From NCBI GenBank assembly GCA_001725215.1, contig MEFT01000100.1, positions 1 to 12,779 on the forward strand: DNA of 12,779 nucleotides, given 5' to 3'. The notes below the pieces were generated by a model. That model ran no database searches and was not told the origin of the DNA. It saw only the letters and a program-made list of their open reading frames with translations. A program made the translations under genes and the position numbers. The stretch's first letter is position 1. Every line of letters starts with the position of its first letter. Positions 1-6,109 of this stretch are shown here, piece after piece. Source of the stretch: Clostridium sp. SCN 57-10 (GTDB lineage: Bacteria > Bacillota > Clostridia > Oscillospirales > Butyricicoccaceae).

Positions 1-29
1 AGCTTCTCGAACGGGATAAATTTGTCCAT
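1..29 (-). CDS. Start of an unidentified gene, cut by the left edge
   Basis: Only the first nine codons and part of a tenth lie in the window, reading MDKFIPFEK. The start is supported by an AAAGGAG ribosome site at 38-44, eight bases upstream of the ATG at 27-29, and by a strong sigma-A promoter at 54-82. The rest of the gene is outside the window, so no function can be assigned. It is transcribed away from the ArsC/Spx-like gene. Confidence 0.65.
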
Positions 30-53
30 CAGTAACACTCCTTTACGATATTT

Positions 54-82
54 ATAATACCAGAATCGGCGCGAGCTGTCAA
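54..82 (-). promoter_or_regulatory. Sigma-A promoter of the left-edge gene
   Basis: On the minus strand, TTGACA (77-82) and TATTAT (54-59) are separated by exactly 17 bp. The -35 is a perfect consensus. It points towards the truncated gene at 1-29, about 25 bp before its start codon. Confidence 0.75.
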
Positions 83-107
83 ACGGCTGTGCTTTTCGAT
101 GCTTGTA

Positions 108-116
108 TGTTATACT
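108..116 (+). promoter_or_regulatory. Extended -10 promoter of the ArsC/Spx-like gene
   Basis: TG at 108-109, one base, then TATACT at 111-116 gives an extended -10. No good -35 lies at the usual distance (CTGTGC-like bases near 87-92 are weak), as is common for extended -10 promoters. Transcription would start near 123, only about 18 bases before the start codon at 141, so the leader is very short. This makes the call tentative. Confidence 0.45.
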
Positions 117-140
117 AAAAGCAAAAAGGAGAATGTCGTC

Positions 141-488
141 ATGCTGTTTGTCTGTTATCCCCAATGCACCACCTGCCAAAAGGCGCGCGCCTTTTTAGAC
201 GCGCACGGCAAAACATATGATGTGCGCGACATCAAGCTGCAAAATCCCACAGAAAGCGAGCTGCGTGCGTGGCACGAGACAAGCGGCCTGCCGCTCAAAC
301 GCTTTTTCAATACAAGCGGGCTGCAGTACAAGGCGCTGGAGCTGAGTAAAAAATTGCCGTCCATGTCGGAAGACGATCAATTTGCGCTGCTCGCCGCAGA
401 CGGAATGCTGGTCAAGCGCCCCATTTTGGTGGGCGAAGATTTTGTGCTTGTAGGCTTCCGGCAGGAGGAATGGGAGGCGGTGTTGTGA
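141..488 (+). CDS. ArsC/Spx-like thioredoxin-fold protein (arsenate reductase family)
   Basis: The protein has 115 residues, the usual length for the ArsC/Spx/YffB family. These small thioredoxin-fold proteins are either glutaredoxin-like reductases or, for Spx, RNA polymerase-binding redox sensors. The N-terminal CTTC (Cys9, Cys12) is a CXXC active-site motif after the first strand, and KRPILV (92-97) carries the conserved Arg-Pro of the family. Phe54-Asn57 (FFNT) matches the usual conserved patch. I chose ATG 141 over the in-frame ATG at 99 because AAAAGGAG at 123-130 is correctly spaced for 141 and the residues added by 99 are low-complexity and not family-like. The stop overlaps the start of the MmcQ/YjbR gene, so the two are cotranscribed. 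The CXXC is compatible with Spx, but nothing here shows polymerase binding, so substrate and role are open. Confidence 0.88.
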   Translation: MLFVCYPQCTTCQKARAFLDAHGKTYDVRDIKLQNPTESELRAWHETSGLPLKRFFNTSGLQYKALELSKKLPSMSEDDQFALLAADGMLVKRPILVGEDFVLVGFRQEEWEAVL

Positions 489-841
489 CGCGCCGCGAGC
501 TGATTGACTATTGCCTGACCTATCCGGACGCCTATGAAGACTACCCTTTTGATGAGCTTGCGGGCGCGCCGGAGGCGTGGGCGGTGATGCGCCACCGCGC
601 AAACCGGAAGAGCTTTGCGTTTATTTACGAGCGGGGCGGACTGTGCATCAACCTCAAGTGTGAGCCGCTGCGTGCCGATTTTTTGCGGCAGGTTTACGCA
701 GGTGTGGCCCCCGCCTATCACATGAACAAGCAGCACTGGAATACCGTACACATCGGTGCCGCGCCGGAAGATGTGCTATATGACATGATTGAGCACAGCT
801 ACAAACTCACCATGCCGAAAGGCAAAAAGAAACTGCCGTAG
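485..841 (+). CDS. MmcQ/YjbR family protein
   Basis: A 118-residue protein of the MmcQ/YjbR family, which has a CyaY-like (frataxin-like) fold and is often described as DNA-binding, although its biological role is not established. Family features seen are an N-terminal helix (TRRELIDYCLTYPDAYEDYPF), a strand with NLKCEP (56-61), and the conserved AYHMNKQHWNTV (78-89) near the C terminus. I chose GTG 485, which overlaps the preceding stop as GTGA and has GGGAGG at 472-477 with about 7 bases spacing. The ATG at 470 lies directly against an AGGAGG and is too close to use it. The tail is lysine-rich (PKGKKKLP). The gene is the second of a two-gene operon. Its last codons form one arm of the terminator palindrome. 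Confidence 0.9.
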   Translation: MTRRELIDYCLTYPDAYEDYPFDELAGAPEAWAVMRHRANRKSFAFIYERGGLCINLKCEPLRADFLRQVYAGVAPAYHMNKQHWNTVHIGAAPEDVLYDMIEHSYKLTMPKGKKKLP

Positions 842-860
842 AGAGCTCTCTACGGCAGTT
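831..860. terminator. Two-way intrinsic terminator (30-bp perfect palindrome)
   Basis: Positions 831-860 are a perfect inverted repeat with central AGCT. On the plus strand it is followed by TTTTGCGCTTTTT; on the minus strand it is followed by TTTCTTTTT. It lies between the convergent MmcQ/YjbR and helicase genes and can serve both. The MmcQ/YjbR stop codon (839-841) is inside the 5' arm. Confidence 0.88.
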
Positions 861-872
861 TTGCGCTTTTTA

Positions 873-2453
873 TTACTCTGCGGGCGTTTCGGAAGGCGTG
901 GTTGCAGCCTTCTTGCCGGACGGCTTGCGGCGGCGGCGCTTTTTGGGCGCCTCGGCGGCAGGCTGCTCGGGCTTTGCGCCGTCTCCCGTGACCTCCACGA
1001 GGAAGCCGTTTGCAATCACCGGCTGCCCCAAAAGCAGCTTTTTGGCGAAGTCACCGGGCAGCTCGACGGTCGTCGTCTCCGCGCCGATCGTAATGTCGCC
1101 GATGCCGCGGCGGTCTGCTCCGCTGTCTGCCAGGGCGTTGACGATATGAGTCGCCGTGATGTCGTGGTCGCTGCCAATGTCAAGCGTGACGGTGACAGAC
1201 GGTGCCTGCTTTGCGGGGTGGGCGCGCACGCTCTTACGCTCCTGCTGCGCGCGCGGAGGACGTGGGCTGCCGTCGTCACGCCGGGGAGACTTTTCACGCG
1301 CGCGGCCGAGGCCGTCTTCTTCCGTGCTCTCAAGGTCAGTGATTTCAAACGGCTCGAGCGCAACGCCCGTCGCCTCTTCGATGTTGGCAAGCTCAAAGAA
1401 ATCTCCGTGCCCCGCGACGAGCGAATAGGCGGCGCCTGCGTTGCCCGCGCGGCCCGTGCGGCCGATGCGGTGGGTGTAATACTCGGGGTTCTGGGGGAAG
1501 TCATAGTTGATAATCGCCTCGACGCCGCTTGCGTCGATGCCGCGCGCCGCGACGTCGGTCGCGATGAGCACGTTGACATTGCCCGCCTTAAACTCTTTCA
1601 TGATGGCGGTTCGCGCCGACTGCCGCATATCGCCGTGCAGCGCGGAGACGAGCATGCCGCGCTTGACGAGCTTGTCCGTCAGCACGTCGACCATATGCTT
1701 GGTGTTGCAGAAAATGAGTGCGCGTGTGATGTTCTGCATCTCAAACAGGCGAAGAACAGCGCTGATTTTCTTGCGCGCAGGAATGTCGCAATAATATTGC
1801 TTAATGAGGTCGAACGCGGTTTGTCCGTCGTCACCCTCGATCATGATCGGGTTTTTTTGGAAACGCTCGGTCAGGCGCAAAATCGGTCCCGGCATGGTAG
1901 CAGAAAACAAAACGGTCTGCCGCGTATCGGGCGTCTGGCGCAAGATCGTCTTCATGTCGTCTAAAAAGCCCATGTTCAGCATCTCGTCGGCTTCGTCGAG
2001 CACAACAAGGCGCACCGTGCCCAGCTTGAGCGTGCGGCGGCTGAGGTGGTCTTTGATGCGGCCCGGCGTGCCGACCACGATTTTCGCGCCCTTGAGCTGC
2101 GTGATCTGTGTTGCGATGTTTGCGCCGCCGTAAACGGGCACGACGCGCACACCCTCTTTATACTTTGCGAATTTGCGCAGTTCATCACACACCTGCAGCG
2201 CGAGTTCGCGCGTCGGCAGCATGACGAGTACCTGAACGCCCTCCGCCGAGGGGTCGATCGACTGAATGGCGGGCAGACCAAACGCGGCCGTTTTGCCCGT
2301 GCCAGTGCTCGAGCGGCCGATTAAATCGCAGCCCTCAAGCATTTTGGGAATGGCTTTCTCCTGAATTTGCGTCATCTCGGTGAAATTCAGGTCCCCAACC
2401 GCGCGGAGAATTTCCGGCGAAAGGGGGAGTGTGGAAAAGGAACCTTGCTCCAT
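873..2453 (-). CDS. DEAD-box ATP-dependent RNA helicase with DbpA-type RNA-binding tail (CshA/DeaD-like)
   Basis: A 526-residue ATP-dependent RNA helicase that would remodel RNA in ribosome assembly or mRNA decay. Motifs in order: Q motif (FTEMTQIQEKAIP, 24-36), Walker A SSTGTGKT (48-55), PTRELA (80-85), GG (109-110), TPGR (129-132), DEAD (153-156), SAT (184-186), LIFCNT (246-251), ATDVAARGID (298-307) and HRIGRTGR (328-335). All catalytic motifs are intact. After a charged linker (about 376-415), residues 418-489 resemble the DbpA RNA-binding domain (RRM-like) found in DeaD/CsdA and CshA-type helicases. The tail is very basic (KKRRRRK, 504-510). The ribosome site is weak, a purine-rich GAAAGAGAGA upstream of ATG 2453. 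The gene has its own promoter (2659-2687) and a structured leader of about 200 nt. The exact subfamily (CshA, DeaD or DbpA) is not settled from sequence alone. Confidence 0.95.
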   Translation of the reverse strand: MEQGSFSTLPLSPEILRAVGDLNFTEMTQIQEKAIPKMLEGCDLIGRSSTGTGKTAAFGLPAIQSIDPSAEGVQVLVMLPTRELALQVCDELRKFAKYKEGVRVVPVYGGANIATQITQLKGAKIVVGTPGRIKDHLSRRTLKLGTVRLVVLDEADEMLNMGFLDDMKTILRQTPDTRQTVLFSATMPGPILRLTERFQKNPIMIEGDDGQTAFDLIKQYYCDIPARKKISAVLRLFEMQNITRALIFCNTKHMVDVLTDKLVKRGMLVSALHGDMRQSARTAIMKEFKAGNVNVLIATDVAARGIDASGVEAIINYDFPQNPEYYTHRIGRTGRAGNAGAAYSLVAGHGDFFELANIEEATGVALEPFEITDLESTEEDGLGRAREKSPRRDDGSPRPPRAQQERKSVRAHPAKQAPSVTVTLDIGSDHDITATHIVNALADSGADRRGIGDITIGAETTTVELPGDFAKKLLLGQPVIANGFLVEVTGDGAKPEQPAAEAPKKRRRRKPSGKKAATTPSETPAE

Positions 2454-2474
2454 GCTATCTCTCTTTCTTCAAAA

Positions 2475-2499
2475 AGAGGCATGGAACAGCCATGCCCCC
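2475..2499 (-). terminator. Terminator-like hairpin just upstream of the helicase start
   Basis: On the minus strand GGCATGG (2490-2496) pairs with CCATGCC (2478-2484) around a five-base loop. Three further pairs (two G-U, one G-C) extend the stem to about 10 bp, and TTTTT follows at 2471-2475. It lies about 20 nt before the helicase start, inside its leader, so it would act as a leader attenuator and not as an end-of-gene terminator. Confidence 0.6.
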
Positions 2500-2511
2500 G
2501 ACTTATTGAAA

Positions 2512-2525
2512 AAGCCTTTAGGCTT
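2512..2525 (-). other. Small hairpin with U-run in the helicase leader
   Basis: On the minus strand AAGCC-TAAA-GGCTT is followed by TTTC. The stem is only 5 bp, so on its own it is a weak terminator or pause site. It sits between the two larger leader hairpins. Confidence 0.3.
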
Positions 2526-2611
2526 ATTCTTTTTGCTTATGAAAAGCATCCGCTAAAGCATCAGGCATCCCAGCATTTCCATGATTCTGAAGGGAAGTGA
2601 ATGAGCGGTAG

Positions 2612-2655
2612 TTTGGGTAAGGGGCATGGAAAACCATGCCCCTTACATTCCCAAA
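2612..2655 (-). promoter_or_regulatory. 5'-end stem-loop of the helicase leader
   Basis: A perfect 13-bp stem (2617-2629 with 2634-2646, core GGGGCATGG/CCATGCCCC) closes a four-base loop. Outer bases TTTGG/CCAAA (2612-2616 and 2651-2655) can extend it after a small internal loop. No U-run follows on either strand, so it is not a standard terminator. It would be at the extreme 5' end of a transcript from the promoter at 2659-2687. Its arms repeat those of the terminator-like hairpin at 2475-2499. Confidence 0.6.
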
Positions 2656-2658
2656 GGG

Positions 2659-2687
2659 ATTCTATCATAAAGCCTTTAAATTTGCAA
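2659..2687 (-). promoter_or_regulatory. Promoter of the helicase gene (long leader)
   Basis: On the minus strand TTGCAA (2682-2687), 17 bp, then TAGAAT (2659-2664), with TG one base before the -10 (TGaTAGAAT). Transcription would start near 2652, giving a leader of about 200 nt before the ATG at 2453. It starts only 7 bp after the stop of the upstream hydrolase. The 240-bp gap 2454-2693 holds no gene; it holds this promoter and the three hairpins listed. Confidence 0.6.
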
Positions 2688-2693
2688 GCTGAT

Positions 2694-3992
2694 TTACTTT
2701 CCGGCGCGCATGACGAACGCGCAGCGCGTCATCGCGGCCACATCCTCAAACGGATCGCCGTCAAACGCCGCAAGGTCGGCCTGCTTGCCCGGCTCGAGCG
2801 TACCGATCGTGTCACTCAGCCGCAGCAGCTTCGAGTTGGTCAGCGTCGCGGCGGTCAGCGCCTCGGTCATCGTGAAGCCGAAGGAAACCATCAGCTCAAA
2901 TTCGTAGCCCTGCTTACCGTGATAATTGAACGGTGTGCCCGCGTCGGTGCCGAACGCGATGTTGACGCCGCGCGCGCGGCACTTGGCAAGACCGGCCCTG
3001 TGGTTTTCAAGGACCTGCTTTGCCTTAGAGACGGCCCACTGGGGCATGCCGTTTTTCTCGCCGTTTACGATGATGCGCTCCGCCGCGATGATGGTGGGCA
3101 CGATGTAGGTGCCGTGCTCGACCATCAGCGAAACGGCTTCGTCGTCAAGCATCATGCCGTGCTCGACCGATGTGACGCCGGCACGCACAGCGGCCTTGAT
3201 GCCATTTGTGCCGTGCGCGTGCGTCGCGGTATGCACGCCGTACATGTTGGCTACCTCGACGATGGCGGCGATTTCTTCATAGGTCAGCTGCTGCGCGCCA
3301 ACCGTCGTGCCGCGCGAAAGGTCGGTCAGTCCGTGCAGCGTCTCAATCAGCTTGGCAGCCGACAGAACGGCCGAACGGCCCTTTTCATAGTCGTTGCCTG
3401 CGTGCGCCGCGACGCCGTGTACCGTAATGTCAAACGCGCCGACGCCTTTGCGCCCCGATTTCAGCGCACCGTCGGTCGCGGGCTCGAGCACAAGCACATT
3501 GTCCCACTCGCGCGCGACCGGCTCGAAAATGGGGCGAGAGCTTCCGCTTCCAATCTCCTCGTCGGAATTGAAAAACAAGCCGTATGAGCGGTTGAGCAGT
3601 CCCAGCTCGCGCAGCGCAAGCAGCGACCACACGGCGGCGACGATGCCGTATTTCATATCATACACGCCCGGCCCCGCGATACGGTTTTCCGTGGCGACAA
3701 GGGGCAGCGCGTCGATGTTCCACACCGTGTCATAATGGCCGATGAGCAATCCGGCGCGCCTTCCCTCTCCGATGATGTAGTAAAGGTGGCGTCCGTTGCG
3801 CTCCTGCGGATAAACCGCGACGGGTGAAGCGCCGAGGCGCTTCACCAGGAGAGCCTCTACGGCGTCTGCGCACGCTTCGCACGCGGCGCGGTCCGACGTG
3901 GGGCTCTGAGCACGCACAAGCGTCAGCGTATCATTTACAATTTCTTCGCGGTGCGAGGTGAGAAAAGCGCGAATTGCAGCAGCACGTTCCAT
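2694..3992 (-). CDS. Chimeric hydrolase: M20 metallopeptidase N-terminal half fused to amidohydrolase C-terminal half
   Basis: The 432-residue frame joins two unrelated enzyme families. Residues 1 to about 231 match an M20 peptidase of the carboxypeptidase G2/ArgE type: HYDTVW (metal ligand His86), GPGVYDMKYG (Asp112), SDEEIGS (Glu145/146), VLEPATDG (Glu170), then the start of the dimerisation domain with GRKGVGAFDITVHGVAAHAG. Residues from about 232 match the C-terminal half of an imidazolonepropionase/prolidase-like amidohydrolase: QLTYEEIAAI, HAHG (258-261), VEHG (277-280), GTDAG (349-353) and the closing LEPGKQADLAAFDGDP. The M20 part lacks the last metal-binding His and the rest of its catalytic domain. 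The amidohydrolase part lacks the first strands with the HxH motif and the metal-bridging Lys. Neither active site is complete, so activity is doubtful. Start ATG 3992 is chosen because GGAGG (4000-4004) is 7 bases upstream. It follows the SLOG gene by 13 bp, so the two are cotranscribed. Confidence 0.85.
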   Translation of the reverse strand: MERAAAIRAFLTSHREEIVNDTLTLVRAQSPTSDRAACEACADAVEALLVKRLGASPVAVYPQERNGRHLYYIIGEGRRAGLLIGHYDTVWNIDALPLVATENRIAGPGVYDMKYGIVAAVWSLLALRELGLLNRSYGLFFNSDEEIGSGSSRPIFEPVAREWDNVLVLEPATDGALKSGRKGVGAFDITVHGVAAHAGNDYEKGRSAVLSAAKLIETLHGLTDLSRGTTVGAQQLTYEEIAAIVEVANMYGVHTATHAHGTNGIKAAVRAGVTSVEHGMMLDDEAVSLMVEHGTYIVPTIIAAERIIVNGEKNGMPQWAVSKAKQVLENHRAGLAKCRARGVNIAFGTDAGTPFNYHGKQGYEFELMVSFGFTMTEALTAATLTNSKLLRLSDTIGTLEPGKQADLAAFDGDPFEDVAAMTRCAFVMRAGK

Positions 3993-4005
3993 GTTTGTTC
4001 CTCCG

Positions 4006-4482
4006 TTATTGAGCAAGGTTGATAATTTTCACGCCGTTTCGCGCGGCGTAGTGAACGGTATAAGCCGTGCCGCCGCGCACGCGCCGCAGATAGCATACGC
4101 AGACGCAGCTGCGATCCGCCATATAGCGGTTGCGGGCAAACATGCAGTCAGGCGTGTAGCGGTCTGACACACACACCACCTCGTCCGCATGGGCACGGAT
4201 GTATTCGTAAAGCGCGGCGTCTCCGTCGCGCCAGCCGGCGTTCTGCGCAGGGCAGGGCAGCGCCAGCACGAGCCTTACGTCGGGGTGCACTTCGCGCAGT
4301 GCGAGCACCTCTTGCGCGGCAAGCGTATCAAAGCCGAGCGCGCCGCCCGCATAAAACTGACGCACGCCGCCGAGGTAGAGTCCCTGCAGCGTTTCGCGCA
4401 ATCTGCGGCGTATATCGGGCAGATCGGCATGCGCCACGACCCGATGGCCGGAAAAGCAGCAGCTCTGCATGCGCTCGTCCAT
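4006..4482 (-). CDS. SLOG-superfamily protein, YpsA-like (DUF1273)
   Basis: A 158-residue protein with a Rossmann-like SLOG fold, a family proposed to bind nucleotides or nucleotide-derived ligands. Seen are FSGHR (10-14), the glycine-rich loop AGGALGFDTLAA (45-56), LALPCPAQNAGW (73-84), ARNRYMAD (116-123), and GGTAYTVHYA (137-146) near the C terminus, all typical of the YpsA/DUF1273 group. Length fits a single-domain member. The start ATG 4482 is preceded by AAGGAGG (4489-4495). It has its own promoter (4507-4535) and is followed after 13 bp by the chimeric hydrolase. B. subtilis YpsA has been linked to cell division and stress; whether this applies here is unknown. Some SLOG proteins work in anti-phage systems, but nothing nearby suggests that here. 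Confidence 0.85.
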   Translation of the reverse strand: MDERMQSCCFSGHRVVAHADLPDIRRRLRETLQGLYLGGVRQFYAGGALGFDTLAAQEVLALREVHPDVRLVLALPCPAQNAGWRDGDAALYEYIRAHADEVVCVSDRYTPDCMFARNRYMADRSCVCVCYLRRVRGGTAYTVHYAARNGVKIINLAQ

Positions 4483-4506
4483 CGCACCCCTCCTTGTCCT
4501 GCGCTA

Positions 4507-4535
4507 AGCATAGCATATCGCGCAGCGAAATTCAA
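4507..4535 (-). promoter_or_regulatory. Promoter of the SLOG-hydrolase pair
   Basis: On the minus strand TTGAAT (4530-4535), 17 bp, then TATGCT (4507-4512) with TG one base before it (extended -10). The -35 overlaps the MATE stop codon (4532-4534), so the promoter is packed into a 49-bp gap. CTGCGC/GCGCAG arms flank the -10 as a short inverted repeat. Confidence 0.6.
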
Positions 4536-5944
4536 ACAGCAATGTGTGGCTCTCCAAGCCCAAGCGAACGCTTCCACCGCCCGCGCACATAGCGCGTGCC
4601 GAGCATGAGGCAGCGCACGACGTTGTCGGCGATCATACACAGCCAGACGGCGGTAAGGCCCAGATGGAACACCTTGATGCACAGTGTAGTCAGCGCGATG
4701 CGGATGCCCCACATGCAGAATACCGAAATCCAAAACGGCGTTTTGGTGTCACCCACGCCGTTGAACACACCCTCTAAAATGATGGCGACGCCGAACAGCG
4801 GCTCGGACAGTGCGACGAGGCGCAGCACCGCCGCGCCCGCTTCAATGACACGCGCGTCGCGGCTGAACACAGACATCATTACGTCGGGGAACAGAAAGAG
4901 CAGCCCGCCCGAGATCGTCATGGTCACAAACGCGATGAGCATGGAGGCGCGTGACGACAGATCGAGCTTGCGTTCGTTACGCTCGCCGAGCGCAAAGCCG
5001 GCCAGCGCAGACGCCGCGACCTGAAAGCCGTAGCCGGGCAGATAAAACGCCTCCTCGGCGTTGAGCGCAAGCGAGTGCGCCGCAATCGAGATGGTGCCGA
5101 GGCTGGTAACGAGCGCGGAAAACACGACCATGCCGAAGCTGACCGTCAGCCGCTGCAGCGCGACGGGCACCGCGATGCGCACGCAGTCGCGCATGATCGG
5201 GCGGTCGAGTGCGATGCGAAAGCCGCGCGGCGACGCCGCCTCGTTTTTCCACAGCGCGGCGGTCATCAAAATACCGCCCGCCGAGGCGGCGATGGCGGTG
5301 GCGACGGCCGCCCCCGTCACGCCCAGTCCCGCGCCGGGCAGCGTGAGCCGCAGCGCGCCCAGTGAAACGGTACGTGTTTCGTAAATGAGCAGAAAGTTAA
5401 GCACAACGTTGATAACATTGACGAGAATGTTGACGCGCATCGGCGTGCGCATATCGCCCGCCGCGCGCAGCACAGACGAAAAGATGATGTTCGCGCTGCG
5501 AAACACCATAGGCAGGCAGATGATGCCGAAATAAAGCGACGCGTCGCGCTGAATGGCCGCATCAGCGCCGAGCCAGCGCGGAATGAACGGACTGAGTCCG
5601 ACGGACAACACGCCGAGCACCACACCGGTCACCAGCGTGAGCAAGATTGACTGCACGCTGATGCGCACCGTTTTTTCATGTTCGCCCGCGCCGAGCGCAC
5701 GCGAAAGGCAGGCGAGCACGCCGACGCCTGCGGCAAAGATGGGCGCACCGATCATCCACGTCACCGTTGCCGTCACGCCGACGGCGGCCGACGCTTCGGC
5801 GCTGATACGGCCGACCATCGCGGAGTCAACGTAAATGACGGCGGTCTGCATAATCTGCTCGAGAATCACCGGCCATGAAAGCGCGCACAGCGTGATGAGC
5901 ATTTCCTTATATTCGCGATGGTGTTGCCGGCGTATATGAGCCAT
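4532..5944 (-). CDS. MATE family multidrug/cation antiporter
   Basis: A 470-residue inner-membrane exporter of the MATE family, which uses Na+ or H+ gradients to export organic cations or other small molecules. The sequence is hydrophobic throughout with about twelve predicted membrane spans. The N-terminal SWPVILEQIMQTAVIYVDSAMVGRISAEASAAVG (23-56) is the typical MATE first-span and loop pattern, and the two halves show the usual internal similarity (second half begins near PVALQRLTVSFGMVVFSALVTSLGTISIAAHSLAL). Length fits the family. I chose ATG 5944 (MAHIRRQ) because AGGAGG lies at 5949-5954. The frame is open to 6061, but that extension would run through the promoter and inverted repeat and has no family similarity. 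The gene stands alone with its own promoter; the substrate cannot be told from sequence. Confidence 0.93.
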   Translation of the reverse strand: MAHIRRQHHREYKEMLITLCALSWPVILEQIMQTAVIYVDSAMVGRISAEASAAVGVTATVTWMIGAPIFAAGVGVLACLSRALGAGEHEKTVRISVQSILLTLVTGVVLGVLSVGLSPFIPRWLGADAAIQRDASLYFGIICLPMVFRSANIIFSSVLRAAGDMRTPMRVNILVNVINVVLNFLLIYETRTVSLGALRLTLPGAGLGVTGAAVATAIAASAGGILMTAALWKNEAASPRGFRIALDRPIMRDCVRIAVPVALQRLTVSFGMVVFSALVTSLGTISIAAHSLALNAEEAFYLPGYGFQVAASALAGFALGERNERKLDLSSRASMLIAFVTMTISGGLLFLFPDVMMSVFSRDARVIEAGAAVLRLVALSEPLFGVAIILEGVFNGVGDTKTPFWISVFCMWGIRIALTTLCIKVFHLGLTAVWLCMIADNVVRCLMLGTRYVRGRWKRSLGLGEPHIAV

Positions 5945-5987
5945 AGCGCCTCCTGTACGGTAGTTCGGCGATGCCGCAGTTTTATCC

Positions 5988-6016
5988 ATTGTATCACAAG
6001 GCGGCACGCTGTGCAA
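5988..6016 (-). promoter_or_regulatory. MATE gene promoter inside an inverted repeat
   Basis: On the minus strand TTGCAC (6011-6016), 17 bp, then TACAAT (5988-5993) with TG one base upstream (extended -10). The start site would be near 5981, about 37 nt before the MATE start codon. The -35 falls on the loop of the inverted repeat 5992-6037, and the -10 overlaps its end. Confidence 0.6.
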
Positions 6017-6037
6017 ACAGCGCGCCGCCTTGTGATA
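5992..6037. repeat. Long inverted repeat between the ABC operon and MATE gene
   Basis: A 14-bp perfect stem (TATCACAAGGCGGC at 5992-6005, complement at 6024-6037), one A/C mismatch, then 6 more pairs (6007-6012 with 6017-6022) close a GCAA loop: 20 of 21 positions pair. On the minus strand no U-run follows, so it is not a standard terminator. It could be a regulator operator over the MATE promoter, an mRNA 3'-end stabiliser of the ABC transcript, or both. Confidence 0.75.
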
Positions 6038-6087
6038 GCCGATTCGCCGTTTCGGCGACATGCGCGCCGAAATGGCCCCTTAATCCG

Positions 6088-6109
6088 CCGATTTCTCTCA
6101 AGAAATCGG
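6088..6109 (-). other. Hairpin overlapping the stop codon of the second ABC gene
   Basis: CCGATTTCT (6088-6096) pairs perfectly with AGAAATCGG (6101-6109) around a four-base loop. The minus-strand stop codon TGA (6098-6100) lies in the loop. No U-run follows, so it is more likely a 3'-end structure than a terminator. A further inverted repeat TTTCGGCG/CGCCGAAA (about 6050-6073) follows downstream on the minus strand. Confidence 0.45.

Noticed and set aside
789..1964. Long plus-strand open frame of 391 codons
   Set aside because: It lies antisense to the helicase, has Arg/Ala-rich low-complexity content and no ribosome site. It is a shadow of a high-GC gene.
2478..2646. CRISPR or tandem repeat from the repeated GGCATGG arms
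   Set aside because: There are only two hairpins with different loops and spacing, so this is a pair of related stem-loops and not an array.
2601..3587. Plus-strand open frame of 328 codons
   Set aside because: It is antisense to the chimeric hydrolase, starts in the hairpin region and shows no family motifs.
4006..4482. SLOG gene as part of an anti-phage system
   Set aside because: Neighbours are a MATE exporter, a hydrolase chimera and a helicase with housekeeping character; no effector, nuclease or TIR/CBASS-type partner is present.
5945..6061. Upstream ATG at 6061 for the MATE gene
   Set aside because: The added 39 residues would be encoded by the promoter and inverted repeat, lack a ribosome site and do not look like a MATE N terminus.
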